Shown piece after piece: positions 25,343 to 32,948 of a DNA stretch of 34,765 nucleotides (the first letter of the stretch is position 1; every line of letters starts with the position of its first letter). Below the pieces are notes generated by a model. The model did no database searches. It saw only the letters and a list, made by a program, of their open reading frames with translations, and was not told where the DNA came from. Both the position numbers and the translations under genes were made by a program. The stretch is from contig DAIDMK010000029.1 of NCBI GenBank assembly GCA_027449025.1, forward strand, positions 1 through 34,765, given 5' to 3'. Source of the DNA: Lutibacter sp. (GTDB lineage Bacteria; Bacteroidota; Bacteroidia; Flavobacteriales; Flavobacteriaceae).

Positions 25343-25379
25343 AAAATCGGAAAAGAATTCAATCTTTTTCGATTTTTTT
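25343..25379 (+). terminator. Terminator after the EB_dh-like gene
   Basis: A 14-bp stem (25343-25356 with 25363-25376, core TCGGAAAAGA with one wobble pair) and a 6-nt loop run into seven T (25373-25379). It separates the first cytochrome gene from the second promoter region. Confidence 0.82.
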
Positions 25380-25457
25380 ATCTTCTGGTTTATCTTCTGG
25401 AGAATGTTTATTGGATTCCATATGTGTAATAATTCTTCAAAATAGTATTTATAACTA

Positions 25458-25751
25458 ATTGCCATTTTCACAATTAACGCTATAAAAACGCTCATAAATT
25501 GTGTAGAAATATAATTTTTACTTTCCTATAAAACAATCATCTTAAAAAAACAAAAATATTTACCCTCCAAAAAACTAATTTTTAATATCGATAAAACAAT
25601 AATTACACTTGCATGTAACAAAAGTAGCGTTAAAATTGCATCAAATAATTAATAAACAGTCTAAATAAGGTTTAACTATCTGATTATGAGTGTGTTTAAA
25701 TTTACAAAAAGATGATTTAAATCATAAAAAAAAGTTAAAGTTGGTGGTATT
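25458..25751 (+). promoter_or_regulatory. Cytochrome upstream module, copy 2
   Basis: Homologue of 23665-23930. It carries the TTACA/TGTAA inverted repeat (25603-25618), the CRP/FNR-like palindrome (25713-25724) and the TTG at 25741-25743. The distances between these (110 and 28 nt) equal those in copy 1. An indel of 28 nt lies in the left part. With the terminator before it, this fills the 511-nt gap. Confidence 0.75.
25712..25725 (+). promoter_or_regulatory. CRP/FNR-like palindrome, copy 2
   Basis: ATGATTTAAATCAT is a perfect 14-bp palindrome with the half-sites TGAT and ATCA spaced by four bases, as in FNR operators. Its centre lies 22.5 nt before the TTG at 25741. Confidence 0.65.
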
Positions 25752-25792
25752 TTTAACAAATATTTAAAACAAACAAACAAATATCTAATATT

Positions 25793-26830
25793 ATGAAAAA
25801 TTTGAAATTAATAGGTTTCTTGATGATTTTAGTATCAAGCTTAATGTTTATCCAATGTACAAGTGACCCTATTGAAGGACCACAAGGATTGGCCGGTATA
25901 GACGGTGTTGATGGTGTTGACGGTGTTGACGGTGTTGACGGTGTTGATGGCACGGCATCTTGTGTGGCATGTCATAGTGAAAGTCACAGAGCGCCAATTG
26001 AAGAATCATATGCAAAATCAGGACACGCAGCGGGATCCGCAGTTGCTTATGCAGGGGGTAGAGATTCTTGTTCTCGATGTCACTCAAATGAAGGATATAT
26101 CAATTTTATTACAGGAAAACCAGCAGTAGCTATTGCAAATCCTACCGCTGTTAGTTGTACAACTTGCCATAGTAAACACAGCACTTTCGATTTCGAAAAT
26201 GATGGTCATGACTATGCTTTAAGAAATATGGCTGCTGTAACATTAGATTTAACAGACAATACCGTAATAGATTACGGCAGTACAAGCAACAACTGTGTTT
26301 CTTGTCACCAACCTAGATCAATGGCACCAGTAGATGATGGTACTGGAATGTATTTACAAACAAACTCAAGATTTTACCCTCATTATGGTGGACAATCTAC
26401 TATGTTAGAAGGTATCCAAGGTTCATTCATTGCAGGTGGTTCAACTGATTACCCAGGTGCGGGAACAGCAGGACACAGAAAAGGAGCTTCTTGTACAATC
26501 TGCCATATGGGATCTTCTAGTGATGGAGAAAGCGGAATGCATACTTTTAAAGCAAGCTTTTCATCTCCTGCATGTTTAACTTGTCATACTACAGTACCAA
26601 CTGAAGTTGCTGGTTTGGCTGCTGATATGACTGCCTTATATGATAAATTATTAGCTCTTGGCTTAATCGATGCAGCAGGAAATACATTAGTTCAAACTGA
26701 AAAAGTTCCATTTAAAACTATTCAAGCATTGTGGAATTACAAAACTGTTGAAGAAGACCATAGCCATGGTGTTCATAACCCAAAATATGCAAAAGCATTA
26801 GTTAAAAATGCACTTGAAGCAGTTCAATAA
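25793..26830 (+). CDS. Hexaheme c-type cytochrome lipoprotein with collagen-like tract
   Basis: This 345-residue protein has a lipoprotein signal peptide (lipobox FIQC, Cys22), then a collagen-like GxD tract (residues 29-53: GPQGLAGIDG then GVD repeats), then six CxxCH heme motifs at Cys57, 93, 122, 168, 234 and 261. The C-terminal SHGVHNPKYAKAL resembles the heme-ligand histidine block of multiheme reductases of the NrfA/HAO type. It has no further catalytic signature I can name, so electron transfer is the safest role. It should be anchored in a membrane and face the periplasm or outside. The promoter region is shared with the EB_dh-like gene. Confidence 0.88.
   Translation: MKNLKLIGFLMILVSSLMFIQCTSDPIEGPQGLAGIDGVDGVDGVDGVDGVDGTASCVACHSESHRAPIEESYAKSGHAAGSAVAYAGGRDSCSRCHSNEGYINFITGKPAVAIANPTAVSCTTCHSKHSTFDFENDGHDYALRNMAAVTLDLTDNTVIDYGSTSNNCVSCHQPRSMAPVDDGTGMYLQTNSRFYPHYGGQSTMLEGIQGSFIAGGSTDYPGAGTAGHRKGASCTICHMGSSSDGESGMHTFKASFSSPACLTCHTTVPTEVAGLAADMTALYDKLLALGLIDAAGNTLVQTEKVPFKTIQALWNYKTVEEDHSHGVHNPKYAKALVKNALEAVQ
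25907..25951 (+). repeat. Tandem 9-bp repeat encoding the GVD tract
   Basis: Five consecutive copies of GGTGTTGA(C/T), in frame, encode Gly-Val-Asp repeats in the hexaheme cytochrome. The units differ only at the last base, so the tract can probably change length by slippage. Confidence 0.85.
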
Positions 26831-26853
26831 ATTCCTTCAAATATAGATATTAA

Positions 26854-26892
26854 AAGTTCAGGAGTTATAAAATTTCTGTAACTCCTGAACTT
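26854..26892 (+). terminator. Perfect 14-bp hairpin between cytochrome genes
   Basis: Arms 26854-26867 and 26879-26892 (core GTTCAGGAGTTA) are perfectly complementary with an 11-nt loop. No T run follows, so it may be a partial terminator or a 3'-end stabiliser that lowers expression of the two genes downstream, for which no separate promoter is clear. Confidence 0.6.
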
Positions 26893-26993
26893 CAATAATT
26901 ATCTATAATAAATAGTTTTTAACAAATTTGAAAAATAAATTTTCAATTTCATTTTGTAAAAAAGCAAGTATTTATTTAATTAAAAAACTAAAA

Positions 26994-27371
26994 ATGAAAA
27001 AAATATTTCAAATTTTATTAATCGTATGCGGGGGTTTGCTGATGAACTCTTGTTATTATGATGAATTACAAGAAAAGATAATTCCCGAATTGCCTGTTGA
27101 TCCAGACGATCCTGATTATGTTGAAATTAAATTTGGAGCCGACATTCAGCCTATTTTCACAAATAGTTGTATTGGTTGCCATAATGCCAGCAGAAATCCA
27201 GATTTAAGAACTGGTTTTGCTTATAGCGCTTTAGTGCCTCAATACGTTACCGCAAGCAATGCAGATGCAAGTCCATTGTATATTAAACTCGCTGGAGGTC
27301 ACCAAAATTTAGCAACAGACAAGTTAACTTTAATCAAAACTTGGATTAACCAAGGTGCTAAGAACAACTAA
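26994..27371 (+). CDS. Monoheme c-type cytochrome lipoprotein
   Basis: This 125-residue protein has a lipoprotein signal peptide (lipobox LLMNSC, Cys20), a short acidic Pro/Asp linker (about 30-43) and one heme motif, CIGCH (59-63), in the context FGADIQPIFTNSC, which resembles the cytochrome domain common in planctomycete and Bacteroidota surface proteins. LYIKLAGG may hold the region of the distal ligand. I start at MKKIFQILL (26994) because it begins the signal peptide; the longer frame adds 22 codons. It is probably co-transcribed with the barrel gene 17 nt downstream. Confidence 0.85.
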   Translation: MKKIFQILLIVCGGLLMNSCYYDELQEKIIPELPVDPDDPDYVEIKFGADIQPIFTNSCIGCHNASRNPDLRTGFAYSALVPQYVTASNADASPLYIKLAGGHQNLATDKLTLIKTWINQGAKNN

Positions 27372-27388
27372 TTTTTAAGACAGTACAC

Positions 27389-28246
27389 ATGAAAAATTAT
27401 ATAAAAATACTTTTTGTTCTATTGATGTTCCCTGCAATTTCATTCGCACAAGAAGATAGTACAGAAGACTCAACAAATGTTAAAGTTAAGGAACAACTGG
27501 AAAGGCGTGCTTTTGAAGGGGCTTCACTTATTGAGAATCCAACCAATGTTTTATTTTCCAAAAATACCTTGGAAGTACAAATGCAACACAGATTTGGTTT
27601 GCTCAACGAAACAAATACCTTAGCTGGTATTTATGGAGATGGCGCTAACATTAGAATCGCCTTATCTTATGCTGTGCATGAAAGATTGACTATTGGGTAC
27701 GGAACCACCAAAAATAATCGTTTGCAAGACTTTTTCTGGAAAGCTGGGTTGTTGAGACAAACTCGCTCTAACAGTATGCCTTTTAGCGTTACCTATTATG
27801 GAAATTTTACCATTGATGCAAGACCTGAATCAACTTTTAATTTAGAGCAAGACAGGTATTCATTTTTTAACCAATTGATTATTGCCAAAAGATTTAGTCC
27901 AAACGTGTCTATGCAAATTGCACCAAGTATTTCACATTTCAATGCAGTTGAACCGGGAATGAAAAACGACATGGTTGCAATTGCTTTTGGAGGTCGTATT
28001 AAAATTAGCCCTAATACTGCAATTCTTGCAGATTATAGCCAACCTTTAACACAATTCGACCAACTTAATCCAAATCCAGGAATTAGTTTTGGTGCTGAAT
28101 TTGCAACTTCTGCACACACTTTTCAGATTTTCTTAACCAATTATGCTGGCATAGTTCCACAACAAAACTATATGAAAAACCAAAATGATTTCTTTAATGG
28201 TGATTTCTTAATCGGATTTAATATTACAAGAAACTATAATTTTTAA
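27389..28246 (+). CDS. DUF5777-type outer-membrane beta-barrel protein
   Basis: This 285-residue protein has a signal peptide (MKNYIKILFVLLMFPAISFA, cleaved near residue 20) and alternating amphipathic strands throughout, ending in ITRNYNF with the terminal aromatic typical of outer-membrane barrels. It matches DUF5777, found beside cytochrome genes in marine Bacteroidota. The repeated LEVQMQHRFG and FFNQLIIAKRF segments look like barrel strands. It may be a porin for heme proteins or an electron conduit; neither is shown. It follows the monoheme gene by 17 nt. Confidence 0.82.
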   Translation: MKNYIKILFVLLMFPAISFAQEDSTEDSTNVKVKEQLERRAFEGASLIENPTNVLFSKNTLEVQMQHRFGLLNETNTLAGIYGDGANIRIALSYAVHERLTIGYGTTKNNRLQDFFWKAGLLRQTRSNSMPFSVTYYGNFTIDARPESTFNLEQDRYSFFNQLIIAKRFSPNVSMQIAPSISHFNAVEPGMKNDMVAIAFGGRIKISPNTAILADYSQPLTQFDQLNPNPGISFGAEFATSAHTFQIFLTNYAGIVPQQNYMKNQNDFFNGDFLIGFNITRNYNF

Positions 28247-28263
28247 ATAATTAATAGAACTTA

Positions 28264-28301
28264 AAAAAAGCTTCATTAATTAAAATTTATGAAGCTTTTT
28301 T
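28264..28301 (+). terminator. Terminator of the cytochrome locus
   Basis: The stem A6-GCTTCAT (28264-28276) pairs perfectly with ATGAAGC-T6 (28289-28301), with a 12-nt loop, 17 nt after the barrel gene stop. Confidence 0.85.
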
Positions 28302-28641
28302 ATTTTTAATCATTAATGTCCAACAAAACATAAAAATAATTATTTTTATCTTCTATCTAATTGTAATTCAGTTGATTTGATTTTTAAATTTTACCTTCTT
28401 TAAAAACAAGGTGGCAGAAAAATAACAGTTGTTTTATTTCAGATTAACAAATAACCCAGTCTTTCTCTAGGTTTTCTAAAAAATTCATCAGATTTATGTA
28501 ATTGAACAGATCTTTAAAAAAACATAATTCTCGTTTAAAAATAGGTTAGCGTTCTAATTGTAAGTAGTTTAAATTAAAATCTTCTTATTTAAATCTGCCA
28601 TATTTTGTATTTTTTTAACATAAACCCCGTAATTTAAATTT

Positions 28642-28764
28642 ATGTTAACCAAGCCAAAAGAAAATAATGGGCAACCTTCAAAGCCAATTCAATTAATGAT
28701 TGGATTGTTGATTTTAAAACATATTCGGAATATTTGGAATGATATCCCTTACTTGAATTTATGA
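28642..28764 (+). pseudogene. N-terminal remnant of an IS transposase
   Basis: Forty codons from ATG to TGA read KPKENNGQPSKPIQ followed by LMIGLLILKHIRN. This is the N-terminal block (GxPxKPxRLMxGLLxLKxLxN) of IS5-type transposases found in Bacteroidota. The conserved sequence that should follow is lost, and no terminal repeats or remaining transposase are visible, so it is a short fossil. It lies in a 721-nt gap between the cytochrome locus and clpS, whose left part (28302-28641) holds nothing else I can identify. Confidence 0.5.
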
Positions 28765-28857
28765 TTTATAAGACATTTTAGTTAAAAAAGGCTTTTTATG
28801 GCGCGACTCATTAGTTATGTCTTAGAAAAAAAATAGTACGGATTTTTGGAGAGATAA

Positions 28858-28970
28858 AGAAATAAAAAAGCGACTAAATTAAAGTTATCTTTTAACTTAA
28901 TCATTCTGATAGATCTTGCTTAATTTTGTTGAACCTTTTCAGTAACCTCTTTAAATTTGTAGCTTTTTTA
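28858..28970 (-). repeat. 3'-end repeat with terminator, copy B (after clpS)
   Basis: Homologue of 22093-22206. On the minus strand it starts on the clpS stop and reads SYKFKEVTEKVQQN before a TAA, close to the RSQFKETTEKA of copy A, and then enters a hairpin terminator. Confidence 0.7.
28864..28903 (-). terminator. Terminator of the tpiA-prmA-clpS operon
   Basis: On the minus strand a stem of about 13 bp with several G-U pairs (28891-28903 with 28871-28883) is followed by six T (28864-28869). It is weaker than its homologue after the E2 gene. Confidence 0.7.
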
Positions 28971-29243
28971 TATTATTTCAGCCGACAAACCTTTGGTTAG
29001 AAGTCGTGTACAACGAGGTTTTAATTCGTCATACTCTCCTGTTTTAACGGTACATTTCCCTTTATAATGAACCAACAAAGCACATTGCTCTGCTTGTTCT
29101 GCGGTATGATCACAGACTTCAATTAAAGCGTCAATTACAAAATCAAAAGTATTAACATCATCGTTAAACAAGATAATTTCATGTAGATTGACTTCTTTCT
29201 CCAAGACATCGATAGACTCTTGTATTTTTCTTTTGGTGCTCAT
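28968..29243 (-). CDS. clpS: ClpS, adaptor of the ClpAP protease
   Basis: This 91-residue protein has the ClpS core: HEIILFNDDVNTFDFVIDAL (21-40), where the NDD-TF segment forms the N-degron pocket, and the closing CALLVHYKGKC block. It delivers N-end-rule substrates to ClpA/ClpC. The N-terminal 20 residues are the flexible tail. It follows prmA by 16 nt as the last gene of the tpiA operon. Confidence 0.95.
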   Translation of the reverse strand: MSTKRKIQESIDVLEKEVNLHEIILFNDDVNTFDFVIDALIEVCDHTAEQAEQCALLVHYKGKCTVKTGEYDELKPRCTRLLTKGLSAEII

Positions 29244-29259
29244 ACAACAAAAATAATCA

Positions 29260-30093
29260 TTATTTTACATACTTCAAAGAAACCCACTTATTTCGTTCAA
29301 TTTGCTTAGCAAGTTTCAATCCGTATTTTGAAACTTCCGAATCTATAATAGGAATGTCTTCTCCATAAAATCCGCTTAGTAAAATTACGCCTTTATCGTT
29401 CAGGCAACTTGCGTAAACGCTCATATCATTCAGCAAAATATTTCTGTTGATATTGGCAATAATTACATCATATTTTTTGTTTTTCAATAACGATGCATCG
29501 CCTTCAAAAACTGAAATATGATTACAGTTATTTCGTTCCACATTCTCCACAGAATTTTGATAACACCAATTGTCAATGTCAATTGCATCAATTAGATTTG
29601 CCCCTTTCATTTCTGCAAAAATTGCCAAAATTCCTGTTCCGCATCCCATATCCAACACTTTTTTATTGGTTACCTCAAGTTCCAATAAATGCTGAACCAT
29701 CATATGAGTAGTTTCATGATGCCCTGTTCCAAAACTCATTTTTGGCTCAATAACTATATCATACTTCAAATTCGGATTTTCGTGAAAAGGCGCTCTAATG
29801 CTTACCAAACCATCAACCTGAATGGGATTAAAATTTTTTTCCCATTCACTATTCCAGTTTGTCTGCGCAATTTCTTTCATTTCATAAGAAACCTGAAATT
29901 CTCCCGAATTCAATACATAAATATCATCCAAAACTTGAGTATTCCAATCTGTTTTCTGAATAAAAGCCTCAACTCCTTCTTCATTTTCGACAAAACTTTC
30001 AAAACCTACTTCGCCCAATTCAGCAATTAATATTTCGGTTGCTGGCTCTTTCGGGCTCACTTTGAAAGTGTACGATATATAAATATTATCCAT
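29260..30093 (-). CDS. prmA: Ribosomal protein L11 methyltransferase
   Basis: This 277-residue enzyme has an N-terminal L11-binding domain (1-90), then the linker motif SFGTGHHETTHMM (120-132), SAM motif I LDMGCGTGILA (147-157) and ANINRN (catalytic N-I-N). These are PrmA hallmarks. It trimethylates lysines and the N-terminus of L11 in E. coli. The start overlaps the tpiA stop by one base (TAATG), so translation is coupled; clpS follows after 16 nt. Confidence 0.95.
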   Translation of the reverse strand: MDNIYISYTFKVSPKEPATEILIAELGEVGFESFVENEEGVEAFIQKTDWNTQVLDDIYVLNSGEFQVSYEMKEIAQTNWNSEWEKNFNPIQVDGLVSIRAPFHENPNLKYDIVIEPKMSFGTGHHETTHMMVQHLLELEVTNKKVLDMGCGTGILAIFAEMKGANLIDAIDIDNWCYQNSVENVERNNCNHISVFEGDASLLKNKKYDVIIANINRNILLNDMSVYASCLNDKGVILLSGFYGEDIPIIDSEVSKYGLKLAKQIERNKWVSLKYVK

Positions 30094-30851
30094 TAAATTG
30101 CGTCAATTATTGCTTTAAAGTCCTCTAAATTTAACGCAGCACCGCCAATTAAACCACCATCAACATCAGGTTTTGAAAATATTTCCTGAGCATTGGCTGG
30201 TTTTACGCTTCCACCGTATAAAATGGAAACCTCAGCAGCTACATTTTCGCCGTATTTATCTGCAACAATTTTTCTGATAAAAGCGTGCATTTCTTGCGCT
30301 TGCTCAGGTGATGCCGTTTCACCGGTTCCTATTGCCCATACAGGCTCATAAGCTAAAATGATGTTTTTCCAGGCACCTGCTTCTAAATGAAATAAGCCAT
30401 TTTTAATTTGGCTTTCAACCACTTTGAAATGATTCCCTGCTTTTCTGTCGGCCAAAACTTCTCCAAAACAAAAAATAATTTCCATTTTATTTGCCAAAGC
30501 AGCATCAACTTTTTTAGCCAAAATCGCATCAGTTTCCCCAAAATATTCCCTACGTTCTGAATGTCCCAAAATTACAATATGCACCCCCACTGATTTCAAC
30601 ATGCTCGCTGAAATTTCGCCAGTAAAAGCACCGCTTTTTTCAAAATGCATATTCTGCGCCGCTACTTCTACTTTTGTTCCTTCGGCTTTACTGGCCACTT
30701 TTTGCAAATTCACAAATGTTGGCGCAACAATAACTCTTGTGTTGTTAAGTGCTTGTTTTTTAATACTCTTTGCAATTTTTTTGACCAATGATTTCGATTC
30801 ATCTAAATCATTGTTCATTTTCCAGTTTCCGGCTACTATTTTTGCTCTCAT
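30093..30851 (-). CDS. tpiA: Triosephosphate isomerase
   Basis: This 252-residue TIM barrel has AGNWKMN (Asn9, Lys11), the catalytic histidine in ILGHSERR (His97), catalytic glutamate and flexible loop in AYEPVWAIGTGETASPEQ (Glu169), and the phosphate-binding LYGGSVKPANA. It interconverts dihydroxyacetone phosphate and glyceraldehyde 3-phosphate in the cytosol. It heads the tpiA-prmA-clpS operon, with a -7 box 28 nt upstream. Confidence 0.97.
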   Translation of the reverse strand: MRAKIVAGNWKMNNDLDESKSLVKKIAKSIKKQALNNTRVIVAPTFVNLQKVASKAEGTKVEVAAQNMHFEKSGAFTGEISASMLKSVGVHIVILGHSERREYFGETDAILAKKVDAALANKMEIIFCFGEVLADRKAGNHFKVVESQIKNGLFHLEAGAWKNIILAYEPVWAIGTGETASPEQAQEMHAFIRKIVADKYGENVAAEVSILYGGSVKPANAQEIFSKPDVDGGLIGGAALNLEDFKAIIDAI

Positions 30852-30879
30852 ATTTTTGTTTTGTGTTCCGTTTTATCGA

Positions 30880-30887
30880 CAAATTTA
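30880..30887 (-). promoter_or_regulatory. -7 promoter box for tpiA
   Basis: TAAATTTG on the minus strand matches TAnnTTTG, 28 nt before the tpiA start. Confidence 0.5.
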
Positions 30888-30954
30888 ATCATTATTAAAT
30901 TTCTTAAAAAAATTCGATTCATTATTGTACGAATTCGTTTTCGTATTTACTGAT

Positions 30955-32031
30955 TTATTTCAACCTTATTTTTGGATCCAGCATTCCGTAACTAATATCA
31001 ACCAAAATATTAATAATGATAAACATGGTGGCAATTACCAAAACGCTGCCCATTATTATAGGTAAATCCAAAGTATTTAGTGCATTTACAATTTCTTTTC
31101 CCAAACCGTTCCAATTAAAAATATATTCAACAAACACGGCCCCCGCTAACATTGAAGCAAACCATCCAGAAATGGCAGTAACAACAGGATTCAGTGAGTT
31201 TTTTAATGCATGTGTTTTTATAATTTTATAGGTTGATAGTCCTTTCGCTCGTGCCGTTCTAATATAATCCTGACCTAAAACTTCCAACAATGAATTCCGC
31301 ATCAGCTGAATAACCACTGCCAAAGGCCTGATTCCTAAAACTACTGCTGGCAATATTAAGTTTTTCCATTGAACATAAATGCCTTCGCCAAAATCATCGA
31401 CTTCATACAAACTGCCCGTCATATTTAAATTGGTGTACTTGTGTAAAACAAACCCGAAAAACCATGCAAATAAAATGGCGGAAAAGAAAGATGGTAGGCT
31501 CATTCCTAAGGTACTCAATATTGATATAATCCTGTCGAAAAAACTGTCTTTGTACAATGCGGAAAGTATACCGAAAAATACGCCAATAATAATTGCTATT
31601 GTAATGGCGGATACCGCTAAAATAGCAGTATTTGGTATCGTTTCCGCAATTACTTCCGTAACATTTTTATCGTTTTTCTGAAAGGATTTACGCAAATAAG
31701 GATATTTTACCACAACATTTTTTTCACCTGTCGAAAAAAGTTTCGAATAGGAATATTTTTCACGAGTTAAATAGGTGTAGTTTGTCGGATCTGAACTGTG
31801 GACAGAAATGGGTGATAAATCATTCAAATAATAAAAATATTGTGTGGTTAAAGACTGGTCGAATCCGTATTTAACACGAATATTTTGAAGCTGTTCACTG
31901 TCCTCACGCTGGTCGAGCATCATTCTTGCAGGATCGCCAGGCAACACATTAAAAAGAAAAAATATGACCGTAATTACGCCAAACAGTGTAAGAATTCCGT
32001 AAACTAATTTATTTAAAATATAACTAAACAA
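30955..32031 (-). CDS. ABC transporter permease, DppB/OppB type
   Basis: This 358-residue permease has an N-terminal helix (about 8-30) followed by LPGDPARMM, typical of DppB. An external loop of about 100 residues follows, then five helices (about 134 onward). The EAA loop for ATPase contact is in RTARAKGLSTYKIIKTHALKN, and WFASMLAGAVFVEYIFNW-GLG is also family-typical. The substrate is probably a peptide or similar solute. No ATPase, second permease or binding protein adjoins it, so the rest of the transporter is encoded elsewhere. A -7 box lies 18 nt upstream. Confidence 0.9.
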   Translation of the reverse strand: MFSYILNKLVYGILTLFGVITVIFFLFNVLPGDPARMMLDQREDSEQLQNIRVKYGFDQSLTTQYFYYLNDLSPISVHSSDPTNYTYLTREKYSYSKLFSTGEKNVVVKYPYLRKSFQKNDKNVTEVIAETIPNTAILAVSAITIAIIIGVFFGILSALYKDSFFDRIISILSTLGMSLPSFFSAILFAWFFGFVLHKYTNLNMTGSLYEVDDFGEGIYVQWKNLILPAVVLGIRPLAVVIQLMRNSLLEVLGQDYIRTARAKGLSTYKIIKTHALKNSLNPVVTAISGWFASMLAGAVFVEYIFNWNGLGKEIVNALNTLDLPIIMGSVLVIATMFIIINILVDISYGMLDPKIRLK

Positions 32032-32049
32032 GGCGCTTTATTTGGTAAA

Positions 32050-32057
32050 CAAAGATA
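32050..32057 (-). promoter_or_regulatory. -7 promoter box for the ABC permease
   Basis: TATCTTTG on the minus strand matches TAnnTTTG, 18 nt before the permease start, in the 75-nt spacer divergent with pyrF. Confidence 0.5.
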
Positions 32058-32077
32058 ACTTAAAGTATTAAAATTAC

Positions 32078-32085
32078 TACTTTTG
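32078..32085 (+). promoter_or_regulatory. -7 promoter box for pyrF
   Basis: TACTTTTG matches TAnnTTTG, 21 nt before the pyrF ATG at 32107. It overlaps the longer frame, which supports the shorter start. Confidence 0.5.
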
Positions 32086-32106
32086 TTAAATTCTTTATTT
32101 AAACGT

Positions 32107-32922
32107 ATGAACAAACAAGCACTTATTGAACAAATTCAGCAAAAAAAATCATTTTTATGTATTGGGTTAGATGTTGATTTGACTAAAATTCCGATGCACC
32201 TATTGGCAGAAGAAGATCCTATTTTTGAATTCAACAAACAAATTATTGATGCCACACATCATCTGGCTGTTGCATACAAACCGAACATCGCATTTTATGA
32301 AGCATACGGATTAAAAGGCTGGGCAGCTTTGGGAAAAACAATTGAGTATCTCAATGTAAATTATCCTGAAATTTTCACCATTGCTGATGCAAAGAGAGGC
32401 GATATCGGGAATACCTCAACAATGTATGCAAAAGCGTTTTTTGAAGATTTAAATTTTGATTCGGTAACTGTTGCACCTTATATGGGAAGTGATTCCATAG
32501 AACCATTTTTGGCTTTTGAAGATAAAACCACCATTCTTTTGGCATTGACTTCAAATAAAGGCGGACTCGATTTCCAAGGGTTAATAATTGGCGGGAATGA
32601 ATTATATAAAGAGGTGATAAAAACAGCGATAACTTGGAAAAATTCGGAAAATTTAATGTTTGTGGTTGGCGCAACAAAACCTACATATTTTGAGGAAATC
32701 AGAAAAATTGTGCCAAATCATTTTTTATTGGTTCCCGGTGTAGGCGCTCAAGGCGGAAACCTACAGGAAGTCTGTAAATACGGACTCAACAAAGATTGCG
32801 GATTGCTGGTAAATTCGGCAAGAAGCATTATTTATGCTGGAAATGATAAATATTTCGCAAAAGCGGCGCAGTTGGAAGCCTTGAAATTACAGCAGGAAAT
32901 GGCTTTGATTTTAAGTAAATAG
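32107..32922 (+). CDS. pyrF: Orotidine 5'-phosphate decarboxylase, type 2
   Basis: This 271-residue enzyme has [12 protein letters not shown] near 18-29, [13 protein letters not shown] (56-68) and the catalytic Lys-Asp pair in [13 protein letters not shown] (Asp94, Lys96, Asp99). Length and these motifs place it in the longer, subfamily-2 group. It makes UMP from OMP, the last step of pyrimidine synthesis. I start at MNKQALIEQ (32107) rather than eight codons earlier because the promoter box overlaps the longer frame. The next gene follows by 26 nt. Confidence 0.95.
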   Translation: MNKQALIEQIQQKKSFLCIGLDVDLTKIPMHLLAEEDPIFEFNKQIIDATHHLAVAYKPNIAFYEAYGLKGWAALGKTIEYLNVNYPEIFTIADAKRGDIGNTSTMYAKAFFEDLNFDSVTVAPYMGSDSIEPFLAFEDKTTILLALTSNKGGLDFQGLIIGGNELYKEVIKTAITWKNSENLMFVVGATKPTYFEEIRKIVPNHFLLVPGVGAQGGNLQEVCKYGLNKDCGLLVNSARSIIYAGNDKYFAKAAQLEALKLQQEMALILSK

Positions 32923-32948
32923 TTTTAAGTTGAAAGTTATTTTTAAAA

